From positions 1 to 7,062 of the forward strand of contig JALQWD010000075.1 in NCBI GenBank assembly GCA_023260175.1: a stretch of 7,062 nucleotides of DNA, written 5' to 3'. The notes below the pieces were generated by a model. The model saw only the letters and a list, made by a program, of their open reading frames with translations, was not told where the DNA came from and searched no databases. The stretch is from Candidatus Nanopelagicaceae bacterium. Its GTDB lineage: Bacteria; Actinomycetota; Actinomycetes; Nanopelagicales; Nanopelagicaceae. The first letter of the stretch is position 1, and each line of letters starts with the position of its first letter. The position numbers and the translations under genes were made by a program. Of the stretch, positions 1 to 6,884 are shown piece after piece.

Positions 1-580
<580 letters not shown>

Positions 581-590
581 CTAATTAGTA

Positions 591-631
591 AATAAAGAGG
601 GGCTAGCGAGTGCTAGCCCCTCTTTATTTTT
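591..631 (+). terminator. Strong intrinsic terminator of rpoC
   Basis: A perfect inverted repeat pairs 594-607 (AAAGAGGGGCTAGC) with 612-625 across a GAGT tetraloop. That gives 14 uninterrupted base pairs, and flanking A/T pairing extends the stem outward to about 590-629. The stem is followed on the + strand by a T-rich stretch (626-633). The A-rich left flank could support some termination in the reverse direction as well. It separates rpoC from the secreted-protein genes. Confidence 0.95.
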
Positions 632-644
632 ATAACGGCATCTG

Positions 645-674
645 TTGAATCACATGTGACAGAGCAGATATATC
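645..674 (+). promoter_or_regulatory. Possible promoter of the secreted-protein operon
   Basis: Because the rpoC terminator isolates the downstream genes, a promoter is expected between 632 and 768. The best candidate by eye is TTGAAT (645-650) and TATATC (669-674) with an 18-base spacer; each box matches the housekeeping consensus at 4 of 6 positions. The spacer begins with a perfect 10-bp palindrome, TCACATGTGA (650-659), which could be an operator. The rest of the gap is T-rich up to about 715, followed by a small inverted repeat GTAAC/GTTAC (736-751) just before the ribosome binding site. The call is weak; the actual start site cannot be read from sequence alone. Confidence 0.25.
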
Positions 675-768
675 AGCAGGGGCTGCCACTCGCATTTTCT
701 CTTTTCATTTTATGCATAAGTGAAAGCATTCGAGCGTAACAAAACAGTTACAGGGAGAGATGGAACTG

Positions 769-1416
769 ATGAAGCGTTCAAAGAAAATCGCAACAGTGCT
801 AGCAATTGCTGGTTTAGTACTAGGAAATGTAGCAGGCGCAAACGCTGCTAACAAAACAATCACTTGCTATAAAGGCACAACAGTTAAGAAAGTAACTGCA
901 GCAAAACCAAAGTGCCCAGCAGGTTATACAACGACAAAACCAAAGGCAGCAGCATCTACACCTGCTACAGCAAAGGGCGGAGTTGTAAAGATTGATGCAA
1001 CTTATAAAGGCACAGTAACTATGGTCTGGGGCGATGCCGATGTGACGGTAACAAGCGTTACTGCAACAGGTAGCGGCACAACTGGTGGCTTAGATTCACT
1101 AAAGGGAATGGGCGCAGCAGCTCCTGCTGAACAATGCACGCCATTCGATGGCGAAGGCACACTCGGTAGTGGCGCAGATACTTTGAAGGTTTCTTTTGCT
1201 GATGGATCAATGGCCTGCGCTGCGGATGCAGATGCGCCAACCACAGTAACAATCAAAAAGGGCCCACTAAAAATTATTAGCGGTACCGGCAAATATGCAG
1301 GTGCAACTGGAACATTAACTCTTACCGGTTCATGGAAAGTTGATAGCGCATCTAAAGGCTCAAAGCCTGCAACAGCAGTGACATTGGAATTAACAGGTTC
1401 TATTACAACGAAGTAA
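769..1416 (+). CDS. Secreted protein with two cysteine pairs, unknown function
   Basis: I do not recognise a named function for this 215-residue exported protein. Residues 1-26 form a Sec signal peptide (MKRSKK, a hydrophobic core, then cleavage after ANA). Residues 28-53 form a small module around TITCYKG and PKCPAGY with Cys33 and Cys49, a pattern I associate with secreted actinobacterial proteins. A Lys/Ala/Thr/Pro-rich linker (about 54-70) leads to a beta-rich domain (72-215) with Cys123 and Cys150. The segment ISGTGKYAGATGTLTLTG (170-187) resembles the G-T-G-K-[FY]-x-G-A-x-G signature of small secreted beta-barrels related to the DUF3224 or allene-oxide-cyclase-like fold; that assignment is from memory. 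I chose ATG 769 over the in-frame ATG 760 because the ribosome binding site AGGGAGAG (752-759) would be only about two bases from 760, and because 769 gives a clean signal peptide. There is no membrane anchor or sorting signal. It is the first gene of a likely three-gene operon. Confidence 0.85.
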   Translation: MKRSKKIATVLAIAGLVLGNVAGANAANKTITCYKGTTVKKVTAAKPKCPAGYTTTKPKAAASTPATAKGGVVKIDATYKGTVTMVWGDADVTVTSVTATGSGTTGGLDSLKGMGAAAPAEQCTPFDGEGTLGSGADTLKVSFADGSMACAADADAPTTVTIKKGPLKIISGTGKYAGATGTLTLTGSWKVDSASKGSKPATAVTLELTGSITTK

Positions 1417-1447
1417 AAGTTTTAAAACAAAAAAAGGGAGTTAGAAA

Positions 1448-2380
1448 ATGAAGAAAGTATTCGCAAGTGTTGCAGTAGCAACCTTTGCAGTGCTTGGCAT
1501 GTCATCAGCGCAAGCTGCTGAAAGCCTTGCACTCTCAGGCGGAAGTGCAACTTTTGGATTGGATCCAGCTGTAATTACAGCAACTGCATCCACACCAGGT
1601 TCTGTCGCATTCTCTGCGGCAGGTAAGGTAATTACTGGTTGCGATAGCGTAGCAACTACTACCGTCGCACCATTCGTCGCAAAGTGTTCTTGGGTTCCAG
1701 CAGCAGCTGGCGCAACAGCACTCACAGGTGTACTCACACCTTCTAATACTGCAATTGCAAAGGTAAATTCACCGACACTTAACGTAAAAGTTGGAGTTCC
1801 AGTACAAGGTGTAATTTCACCAATTCACATGTACGTAGACACCGTTTTGGCATCTGGCACATCAGGACCACTTGCTCCTCGTTTCGGTGTTTCATGCGCA
1901 ATCACTTCTGAATACCTCTTGGGACAAGGAATCGTTTTCCGTGTCTACGCTAATAATGCTGACTGGGGTGGCGCAGTTATGGATTCTTCAAATACCGCTC
2001 AGGCGTATATTGAAGTTTCAGGATGGCCAACAAAAATTCCTCTAACTTATGGCAACCACTCTGGAGTATCATTCTGGACAGGCGTACTTCGTACCGGTAC
2101 AGCTAATGGCCAATACTCAACACTTGGAATCATCAATTACAAAGTCACTTTGGTTGCTAAGGACACTTCAACAATGAAGGTACTTTCAACCAAGCTTGTG
2201 GCAAAAGTTGTTAACGGAGTTCGTCAAGTTGATCCTGCAACAGGTCGCACAATTTACGAGCGCGTCAGCTACTACCGTTCAGTTCCAGTGTCTCCTGCAT
2301 TAAAGGGCGCAACTGGTACTTGGGCATCTAATTTCATGGATTCATCCAAGTTAACCCTATTTGCGGTTCCAACAAAGTAA
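1448..2380 (+). CDS. Secreted two-domain beta-rich protein (Ig-like plus unknown domain)
   Basis: This is a 310-residue exported protein whose function I cannot name. Residues 1-23 are a Sec signal peptide with cleavage after AQA. Residues 25-116 look like a bacterial Ig-like domain: PGSVAFSAAGKVITGC followed by AKCSW, with Cys65 and Cys80 placed as a likely disulfide, resembling the G-x-V-x-F ... G-C ... A-x-C pattern of Big_3_5-type repeats. Residues 117-305 form a second beta-rich domain with Cys150 and conserved-looking aromatic and glycine positions (GIVFRVYANNADWGG 161-175, LTYGNHSGVSFWTG 199-212, LGIINYKVTLVAKD 226-239, SSKLTLFAV 299-307). I have a faint memory of this YG-x-H...FW...G-x-x-x-Y pattern in other secreted bacterial proteins but cannot name the family. 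A good ribosome binding site AGGGAG (1435-1440) lies seven bases before ATG. The gene starts 31 bases after its upstream neighbour with no terminator between them, so it is probably co-transcribed. It has no anchor, so it is probably released or held by partner proteins. Confidence 0.85.
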   Translation: MKKVFASVAVATFAVLGMSSAQAAESLALSGGSATFGLDPAVITATASTPGSVAFSAAGKVITGCDSVATTTVAPFVAKCSWVPAAAGATALTGVLTPSNTAIAKVNSPTLNVKVGVPVQGVISPIHMYVDTVLASGTSGPLAPRFGVSCAITSEYLLGQGIVFRVYANNADWGGAVMDSSNTAQAYIEVSGWPTKIPLTYGNHSGVSFWTGVLRTGTANGQYSTLGIINYKVTLVAKDTSTMKVLSTKLVAKVVNGVRQVDPATGRTIYERVSYYRSVPVSPALKGATGTWASNFMDSSKLTLFAVPTK

Positions 2381-2408
2381 TCAAATTAAAAGCTTAGGAG
2401 AGGGCAAA

Positions 2409-4061
2409 ATGAATAAGAGAACGGTATTAAGGGGAGCTATTGCGGCGGTATTTGCCGCCGCAATGATTTCTCCAGCAATTGCTGCTGATGTAGAAAATAT
2501 TTTGACATTAACAGCACCAAAAGACCTTAAAGGTGTTCCTGCGCTTCCATTTACAGGCGAGAAAGTTACATTTACAACGCCTGATTTACTCGCAGGATCA
2601 ATTACTACTGAACCAAACCAAGGTTACATAGGGCAAGAATTTACCCTTACCGGTAAAGGTTTACCTGCAAATTCAAGCGTCACTTTGACGTGGTCTACCG
2701 CTGATGGAGCATGGTTAGCTGACGTCCAACCAAATTCCATCAACTATCGTGGTTTGAAGTTCATTAAGTATTCAGTAAAGATGGCGTCTGTAACCACTGA
2801 CGCAAATGGCGGCTTTGTTTATAAAGCAAAAGCTCCAGAAGATTTTGGTGGACCACACGATATCTATGCAGTTGTAAATGGCACTGCAGCAGCTAAAGGT
2901 GGATTCCAAACAAATCCTAAATTCACAATGAGCCCTACAAGCGGCCCTATTGGAACACCAATCACTATCAAATACACTGGAATTGGTTCCACTCTATATA
3001 CTGGCGGAATCTCAGTTCTTTGGGATAACGGATATGTTGGTGAAGCGCAGGCAGTTTGGACTCGCGGAACTGCAGAATTTAAGATCCGAGCAGCTGGTTC
3101 CGTAGGAACTCACTATGTAACCGCTGCTGATGGAATTGGTGTTCAGTACATGAATTTAAAGCAGTCACCAGTCCCATTTTCAAAAGGTGGAATGCTTCCA
3201 TTTAAAGTAACAAAGGATGCAGGATTATTACCTTCATCAATTGATTACCCTCAGGTTGTAACACCAACCACAGAGTTCCGAACAACTCTATCCAATCAAG
3301 GGGTTGACCCAAAGACAACTGCTGTTGCAAAAGTTAATATCAATAGTGCAGTTGTCGGAGCAAAAGTTAAACTTGATGTAACTGGCTTATCTACAACTGG
3401 CACACATCAAATTGTTTGGGCATCCGTCGTCGGTAACCGAGTGAATTGCACAGGAACTTGCTGGGTTTACAACGCAGTACCTATGGGCTCTGCAACTCCT
3501 GTCAGCGGAAGCATTTCAACAGATGTGACAATTCCTGATCACTTAGGTGGTTGGCATGTTATTCAAATCAAATCTGGTGATTTGATTGAAGCTCAAGTAC
3601 CTTTCTACGTTAAGCCAAGCATCTTTGTGTACAAAGATAAGAACGGCAAAGCGTTGAGTTCTGGAGTAGCGCTAGCCGATTTGTCCCCACTTCCTGAGTC
3701 AAGAGATGGTTCTGGAAAACCTACTTATACCTTCAAAGCAGGGCAAGAAATTACTGTTGCGATGAAAGGCGTTGGTTGGACTCAGCTAGATAACACAATG
3801 GCTGTCACATACGACAATAGCTATATCGGCTATGGCTGTGGGTTTAATTCAAATGGCTACATGGTTATTCACTTGCCTGCAATTGGACAACCAGGTACTC
3901 ACATAATTGAACTGCATCCACTTTTCTACACAAATCAGCCTTCATTTGCAGGAACTCCATACGGAATGCTTCCGATCTTGAGTTACGCAAATGATAATCC
4001 GGCTATCGCACTTGGATACCAGCTACCTGCTGTTCATTTCTCAGTGAAGATAGTTAAGTAA
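2409..4061 (+). CDS. Large secreted protein with a duplicated pair of Ig/IPT-like domains
   Basis: This is a 550-residue exported protein of unknown function. Residues 1-25 are a Sec signal peptide (MNKR, an Ala-rich core, cleavage after AIA). The mature part contains four beta-sandwich-like domains in the order A (about 67-165), B (177-267), A' (313-400) and B' (440-546). B and B' share ISVLWDNGYVG / MAVTYDNSYIG, SVGTHYV / QPGTHII and GGMLPF / YGMLPI; A and A' share DFGGPHDIY / DHLGGWHVI. MSPTSGPIGTPITIKYTG resembles the opening of IPT/TIG domains. Cysteines are few (347, 351, 477), with CTGTC in A'. No membrane anchor or catalytic motif is visible, so a structural, adhesive or ligand-binding role is more likely than an enzymatic one; this is inference. 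I chose ATG 2409 because AGGAGAGGG (2396-2404) is a strong ribosome binding site and the signal peptide begins there; the frame is open upstream but overlaps the preceding gene. It is the last gene of the operon and converges with the exporter gene. Confidence 0.87.
   Translation: MNKRTVLRGAIAAVFAAAMISPAIAADVENILTLTAPKDLKGVPALPFTGEKVTFTTPDLLAGSITTEPNQGYIGQEFTLTGKGLPANSSVTLTWSTADGAWLADVQPNSINYRGLKFIKYSVKMASVTTDANGGFVYKAKAPEDFGGPHDIYAVVNGTAAAKGGFQTNPKFTMSPTSGPIGTPITIKYTGIGSTLYTGGISVLWDNGYVGEAQAVWTRGTAEFKIRAAGSVGTHYVTAADGIGVQYMNLKQSPVPFSKGGMLPFKVTKDAGLLPSSIDYPQVVTPTTEFRTTLSNQGVDPKTTAVAKVNINSAVVGAKVKLDVTGLSTTGTHQIVWASVVGNRVNCTGTCWVYNAVPMGSATPVSGSISTDVTIPDHLGGWHVIQIKSGDLIEAQVPFYVKPSIFVYKDKNGKALSSGVALADLSPLPESRDGSGKPTYTFKAGQEITVAMKGVGWTQLDNTMAVTYDNSYIGYGCGFNSNGYMVIHLPAIGQPGTHIIELHPLFYTNQPSFAGTPYGMLPILSYANDNPAIALGYQLPAVHFSVKIVK
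2607..4046 (+). repeat. Protein-level tandem duplication (A-B-A'-B') inside the third secreted gene
   Basis: The stretch encodes two copies of a two-domain unit: residues 67-267 (bases 2607-3209) and 313-546 (3345-4046). The best match is WDNGYVG (205-211) to YDNSYIG (468-474), then VGTHYV (232-237) to PGTHII (495-500), then GMLPF (261-265) to GMLPI (519-523), in the same order with compatible spacing. The first domains are aligned by GGPHDIY (147-153) and GGWHVIQ (380-386). The copies are diverged at the DNA level, so the duplication is old. The alignment was made by eye. Confidence 0.65.
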
Positions 4062-4072
4062 CTAACTCCTAG

Positions 4073-6052
4073 TTAAGAATTGGTCCTGCCACCGCGAATG
4101 CGGGGGTGGGACCAATTCCATTTACCAAGTAAAACCATGGTTGCGGGCAATAGAAGCAGACGAATGATGGTGGCATCGATAGCAATTCCTGCAACCAAAC
4201 CAATTCCAAGCTCTTGCAGACCAGCAAAATCTCCGGTTACAAAACCAGTTAGCGCGCCGACCATGACGATTGCTGCCGTTGTGACTACGCCACCTGTGTT
4301 TGCTAAACCTTCAATTACAGCCTGATTATTATCTTTACCTTGAAGGTAACTTTCGCGGATTCTAGAAACAATAAAGACTTCGTAATCCATAGATAGACCA
4401 AATAGAACTGCAAAGATAAATAAAAGCGTCCAAATCTCAATTTGATCTAACTTGTACACGCCCAATCCATTGCTCATAAAGAAAACTACGGTTCCTACAG
4501 CCGCCGCAATTGAAATTAAATCTAGGAGTATCGCCTTAATAGGTATTAATAGTGAGGCCATGTATCTACGTAAAAGGGCAAAGGAGATGAGTAGGGCCAA
4601 AAGCGCAATTAGCGGAAAGGTACCTTTGATTTTATTGATTAAATCAAAGCCTTGAGCAGGAGCTCCGCCGATATAGATTTTGGTGCCAGCAGGGAATTCG
4701 CCCTTTAGAGTGCGTAAATATCTTACTAATTGCTGGCTTTGGCCCAGGTCTTTTTTAGAGATAACAAAGATACGTAGAACTTTTCCTGATGCATCTACAT
4801 ATTTGCGATCAGTAGCAACTGCAAATACATCTTTATTTGAAGCAATTTCGCCAGCAAGTTTTGCTCTAGCCAAATTTACATCGCTTGCTTTAGGCAGAGT
4901 GATTACAACTTGGATAGGAGAAATGATTCCTTCTCCGGCTCGGTCAGTAACTATCTTGATAGCTTCTGCAGATTCTAAATCTGCAGGAAGCGCAGAAATA
5001 GAACTAGGTGTAACCGCCAACTTTGCAATCTGTGAAGTTGGAATAGCAATAAGCGCAAGAGAGATAAGTAGAACTGGAACAGGTCGCTTAACTACAAACT
5101 CTCCAAGTTTTCTAAATTGATTTGTAGCAAAACGTGGCTTAACTCCATCTGCACTTAAATAAGAGAGCAGTGCCGGTTGCAAAGTGATTGCCGCAGCCAT
5201 TGCCACAAGCGGAACAATCACTCCTGCAATACCAAGAGAACGAATAAATGGAACTGGCACCAGGATTAAAGTTGAGAGCGCAATAGCGACGGTGCTGCCC
5301 GATAGCAAAATTGTCTTCTGAGTCTTCTTGATATCACCATCTAGTTTGAAACGATGAACCATAAGAAGTGAATAATCGATAGCCAGACCAAGTCCGATTA
5401 ATTCCACAATATTAGGTATGTATAAAACCATTAACATCTTATGAGCAAGCAAATAAATGATGCCAATCGAGGTACTGATAGTTGTAACGGCAACGATTAT
5501 TGGAACCAACATTGACCAGATTGAACGCAAAGTTATAAATAAGAAGATCAGGGCAATAAGAATTGCAATCAATTGACCGCGTAATAAATCATCTGCAAGC
5601 ACAGGGGAGACATCATGTTTGATTGCTGGCGGACCTGAGACTTTCACTCCAGCAAGCCCAGCTTCTTTAAGCGCAATGCGCAGGAGAGTAGTTAAATCCG
5701 CTGCTTTTTGCAGATTTAGCGGGGTTTGGATATTTGCATAAAGAACTCCGCTTAATGCTCGATTTTGAACTACGTGCAGACCCGGCATGGTTGCAACTGC
5801 GCTATTTACTTTTGCTTGGAGCGCTTCTACTTCTGACTTCGGAAGTTTTTTGTCGTATTGATAAAAAATAGAGAAAGCGCCTTCGGTTGTTTCACCGAAA
5901 GCGCTTTCAATAAGTTCATCAGCTTTAGCTGATTGGCTATTTGGAACAGTTATCGAAGTTGTAAGTAATGAATTGATATTAGCGCTGGCATAAAAACCAA
6001 AGAGCGCTAAAAGAACCCAAGTACTAACAACAAGTAATCGATAACGGATCAC
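4073..6052 (-). CDS. MMPL/RND-superfamily membrane exporter
   Basis: This 659-residue inner-membrane protein has the typical MMPL layout: one helix (about 6-24), a large external loop (25-155), five helices (about 157-296), a seventh helix (322-342), a second external loop (343-476) and five more helices (478-642). The paired motifs GLGLAIDYSLLMVHRF (220-235) and FGLSMDYEVFIVSRIRE (551-567) carry Asp226-Tyr227 and Asp556-Tyr557, matching the helix 4 and helix 10 Asp-Tyr pairs that relay protons in mycobacterial MmpL3. It is therefore expected to be a proton-driven exporter of lipids or other hydrophobic compounds; the substrate cannot be read from the sequence. It lacks the long cytoplasmic C-terminal domain of MmpL3. 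The start is GTG at 6050-6052: the frame has a stop at 6062-6064 and no other start between. The GTG comes one base after the deoD stop with no clear ribosome binding site, so translation is probably coupled to deoD. A hairpin covers its final codons. Confidence 0.93.
   Translation of the reverse strand: MIRYRLLVVSTWVLLALFGFYASANINSLLTTSITVPNSQSAKADELIESAFGETTEGAFSIFYQYDKKLPKSEVEALQAKVNSAVATMPGLHVVQNRALSGVLYANIQTPLNLQKAADLTTLLRIALKEAGLAGVKVSGPPAIKHDVSPVLADDLLRGQLIAILIALIFLFITLRSIWSMLVPIIVAVTTISTSIGIIYLLAHKMLMVLYIPNIVELIGLGLAIDYSLLMVHRFKLDGDIKKTQKTILLSGSTVAIALSTLILVPVPFIRSLGIAGVIVPLVAMAAAITLQPALLSYLSADGVKPRFATNQFRKLGEFVVKRPVPVLLISLALIAIPTSQIAKLAVTPSSISALPADLESAEAIKIVTDRAGEGIISPIQVVITLPKASDVNLARAKLAGEIASNKDVFAVATDRKYVDASGKVLRIFVISKKDLGQSQQLVRYLRTLKGEFPAGTKIYIGGAPAQGFDLINKIKGTFPLIALLALLISFALLRRYMASLLIPIKAILLDLISIAAAVGTVVFFMSNGLGVYKLDQIEIWTLLFIFAVLFGLSMDYEVFIVSRIRESYLQGKDNNQAVIEGLANTGGVVTTAAIVMVGALTGFVTGDFAGLQELGIGLVAGIAIDATIIRLLLLPATMVLLGKWNWSHPRIRGGRTNS
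4077..4118. terminator. Long hairpin at the convergent gene junction, possible two-way terminator
   Basis: GAATTGGTCC (4077-4086) pairs perfectly with 4109-4118. The stem continues inward through two G-T wobbles, CC/GG, one A-G mismatch and CCGC/GCGG to a GAAT loop, about 18 pairs in total. It lies 15 bases after the stop codon of the third secreted gene and covers the last codons of the exporter gene on the opposite strand, so it could end both transcripts. The flanking U-runs are weak on both strands, which lowers confidence that it is a classical intrinsic terminator. Confidence 0.55.
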
Positions 6053-6053
6053 G

Positions 6054-6752
6054 TTATGCGTTTAGCGCAACCAAGCCAATCTCGACCATGTTGTTAAGTG
6101 AACGTTCGCGAGCATCTGAATCCATTGATTCGTGAGTAAACACGTGATCAGAGACAGTAAGAATTGAAAGTGCGCGACGACCCTTGCGAGCTGCGATTGA
6201 ATACAAAGCCGAAGCTTCCATTTCAACTGCAAGCACGCCATGTGCACGTAGGCGTTCCTTTGAATCTGTCTCATCATAGAAATAATCCATAGATGAAACT
6301 CCGCCAACATGGCAACCACCATGTTGTTGGGCCGCGTTATATGCAGCCTGCAACATCAAGAAGTCAGCATGTGGTGCAAAATCCAAATTATTTGTAAATC
6401 GGCGGTTGATATTTGAATCAGTCGATGCAGTCATCGCCAAAATTACGTCGCCAACCTTGGTGTGATCCTGGAATCCACCTGCGGTACCGATTCGGATCGC
6501 CTTCTGGACGTCATATTCGTTAAAAAGCTCAGTCACATAGATAGAAATCGATGGCAGGCCCATTCCGGTGCCCATAACTGAGATGCGCTCACCCTTATGT
6601 AGGCCGGTAAAGCCGAACATATTGCGGACCGCGTTAAATTGCTTGACATCGGTAAGCCAGTTTTCGGCCACCCATTTAGCTCTCAGGGGGTCGCCTGGGA
6701 GGAGGATCTTTTCGGAGATTTCGCCCTTCTGGGCACTGATATGTACGCTCAT
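6054..6752 (-). CDS. deoD: Purine nucleoside phosphorylase, DeoD (hexameric) type
   Basis: This 232-residue cytoplasmic enzyme splits purine (deoxy)ribonucleosides with phosphate into free base and (deoxy)ribose-1-phosphate in purine salvage. The match to E. coli DeoD is clear along its length: His4, LLPGDPLRAKW with Gly20 and Arg24 (phosphate site), Arg43 in AVRNM, Arg87 in IRIGTAGG, VEMEA with Glu177-Met178-Glu179 (ribose/base site), and SDH with Asp202, plus Arg215, the usual catalytic Asp-Arg pair. The E. coli protein is 239 residues, so the length fits. I chose ATG 6752 (MSVHISAQKG) because family members start at this point. The frame stays open upstream to GTG 6812, but that would add 20 residues encoded by a terminator hairpin. 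No Shine-Dalgarno sequence precedes 6752. TACCCT six bases upstream of ATG fits the TAnnnT -10 pattern of leaderless actinobacterial genes, which is speculative. The MMPL exporter follows after one base. Confidence 0.95.
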   Translation of the reverse strand: MSVHISAQKGEISEKILLPGDPLRAKWVAENWLTDVKQFNAVRNMFGFTGLHKGERISVMGTGMGLPSISIYVTELFNEYDVQKAIRIGTAGGFQDHTKVGDVILAMTASTDSNINRRFTNNLDFAPHADFLMLQAAYNAAQQHGGCHVGGVSSMDYFYDETDSKERLRAHGVLAVEMEASALYSIAARKGRRALSILTVSDHVFTHESMDSDARERSLNNMVEIGLVALNA

Positions 6753-6776
6753 AAAATTAGGGTAGTCCACGCGCGG

Positions 6777-6805
6777 AAAAAGCGACACGCCCATCGGCGT
6801 GTCGC
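6777..6805 (-). terminator. Perfect intrinsic terminator hairpin upstream of deoD
   Basis: Bases 6782-6791 (GCGACACGCC) pair perfectly with 6796-6805 around a four-base loop. Read on the - strand, the stem is followed directly by five U residues (6781-6777). This is a textbook intrinsic terminator on the - strand only. It ends 24 bases before the deoD start codon, and no - strand protein gene lies upstream of it, so it must end a non-coding transcript or act as an attenuator in the deoD leader. Confidence 0.8.
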
Positions 6806-6880
6806 GGGCCACTTTGAAAGAGGAGGAGTAAAAGAGCCCGATTTGGCGTATTAGCCACCCCTGATTTACGCTTAACCCCT
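6777..6880 (-). ncRNA. Candidate small RNA or attenuator leader with anti-Shine-Dalgarno loop
   Basis: Two adjacent hairpins can be drawn on the - strand. The first pairs CGGGCUCUUU (6840-6831) with AAAGUGGCCCG (6815-6805), giving ten pairs including one U-G, with a single bulged U. Its 15-base loop (6830-6816) contains CUCCUCCUC, complementary to GGAGGAG ribosome binding sites. The second is the terminator at 6777-6805; the two share base 6805. Upstream on the same strand is a consensus -35 box (TTGACA, 6914-6909) with TAAAAA 18 bases further on, predicting a start near 6878 and an RNA of about 100 bases. A second possible -10, TAATAC (6853-6848), would give about 65 bases consisting of just the two hairpins. 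No open frame with a ribosome binding site lies inside. It could be a free small RNA or the regulated leader of deoD. I could not match it to a known RNA family. Confidence 0.4.
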
Positions 6881-6881
6881 G
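6857..6881 (-). repeat. Direct repeat CAGGGGT, 18-base period
   Basis: The heptamer CAGGGGT occurs twice on the - strand, at 6881-6875 and 6863-6857, separated by 11 bases (18 bases start to start). It lies just upstream of the weak -10-like TAATAC (6853-6848) and downstream of the TTGACA promoter. It may be a regulator binding site or part of an RNA fold. Seven-base repeats can arise by chance. Confidence 0.35.
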
Positions 6882-6884
6882 CCT

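Noticed and set aside
760..768. ATG 760 as start of the first secreted gene
   Set aside because: The ribosome binding site would be about two bases away. ATG 769 has workable spacing and begins a normal signal peptide.
1419..1428. Perfect palindrome GTTTTAAAAC between the first and second secreted genes
   Set aside because: It is short, almost purely A/T and without a GC stem, so it is not a terminator and is likely to occur by chance in this composition.
2361..2408. Longer N-terminus for the third secreted protein starting at 2361
   Set aside because: It would overlap the preceding gene and place 16 residues before a complete signal peptide. The strong ribosome binding site points to ATG 2409.
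6753..6812. N-terminal extension of DeoD from GTG 6812
   Set aside because: The 20 extra codons are a perfect terminator hairpin with no ribosome binding site, and DeoD family proteins begin at MSVHIS-like sequence.
6821..6853. AGGAGGAG on the + strand as a ribosome binding site for a small gene
   Set aside because: The only start-like codon downstream (TTG 6843) gives a three-codon frame. The purine run is better explained as the complement of the - strand hairpin loop.
6777..6880. Known riboswitch (purine, SAM or similar) or the actinobacterial 6C RNA
   Set aside because: I saw no conserved core of a purine or SAM riboswitch, and the loop is CUCCUCCUC rather than the runs of C that define 6C RNA. 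A covariance-model search could overturn this.
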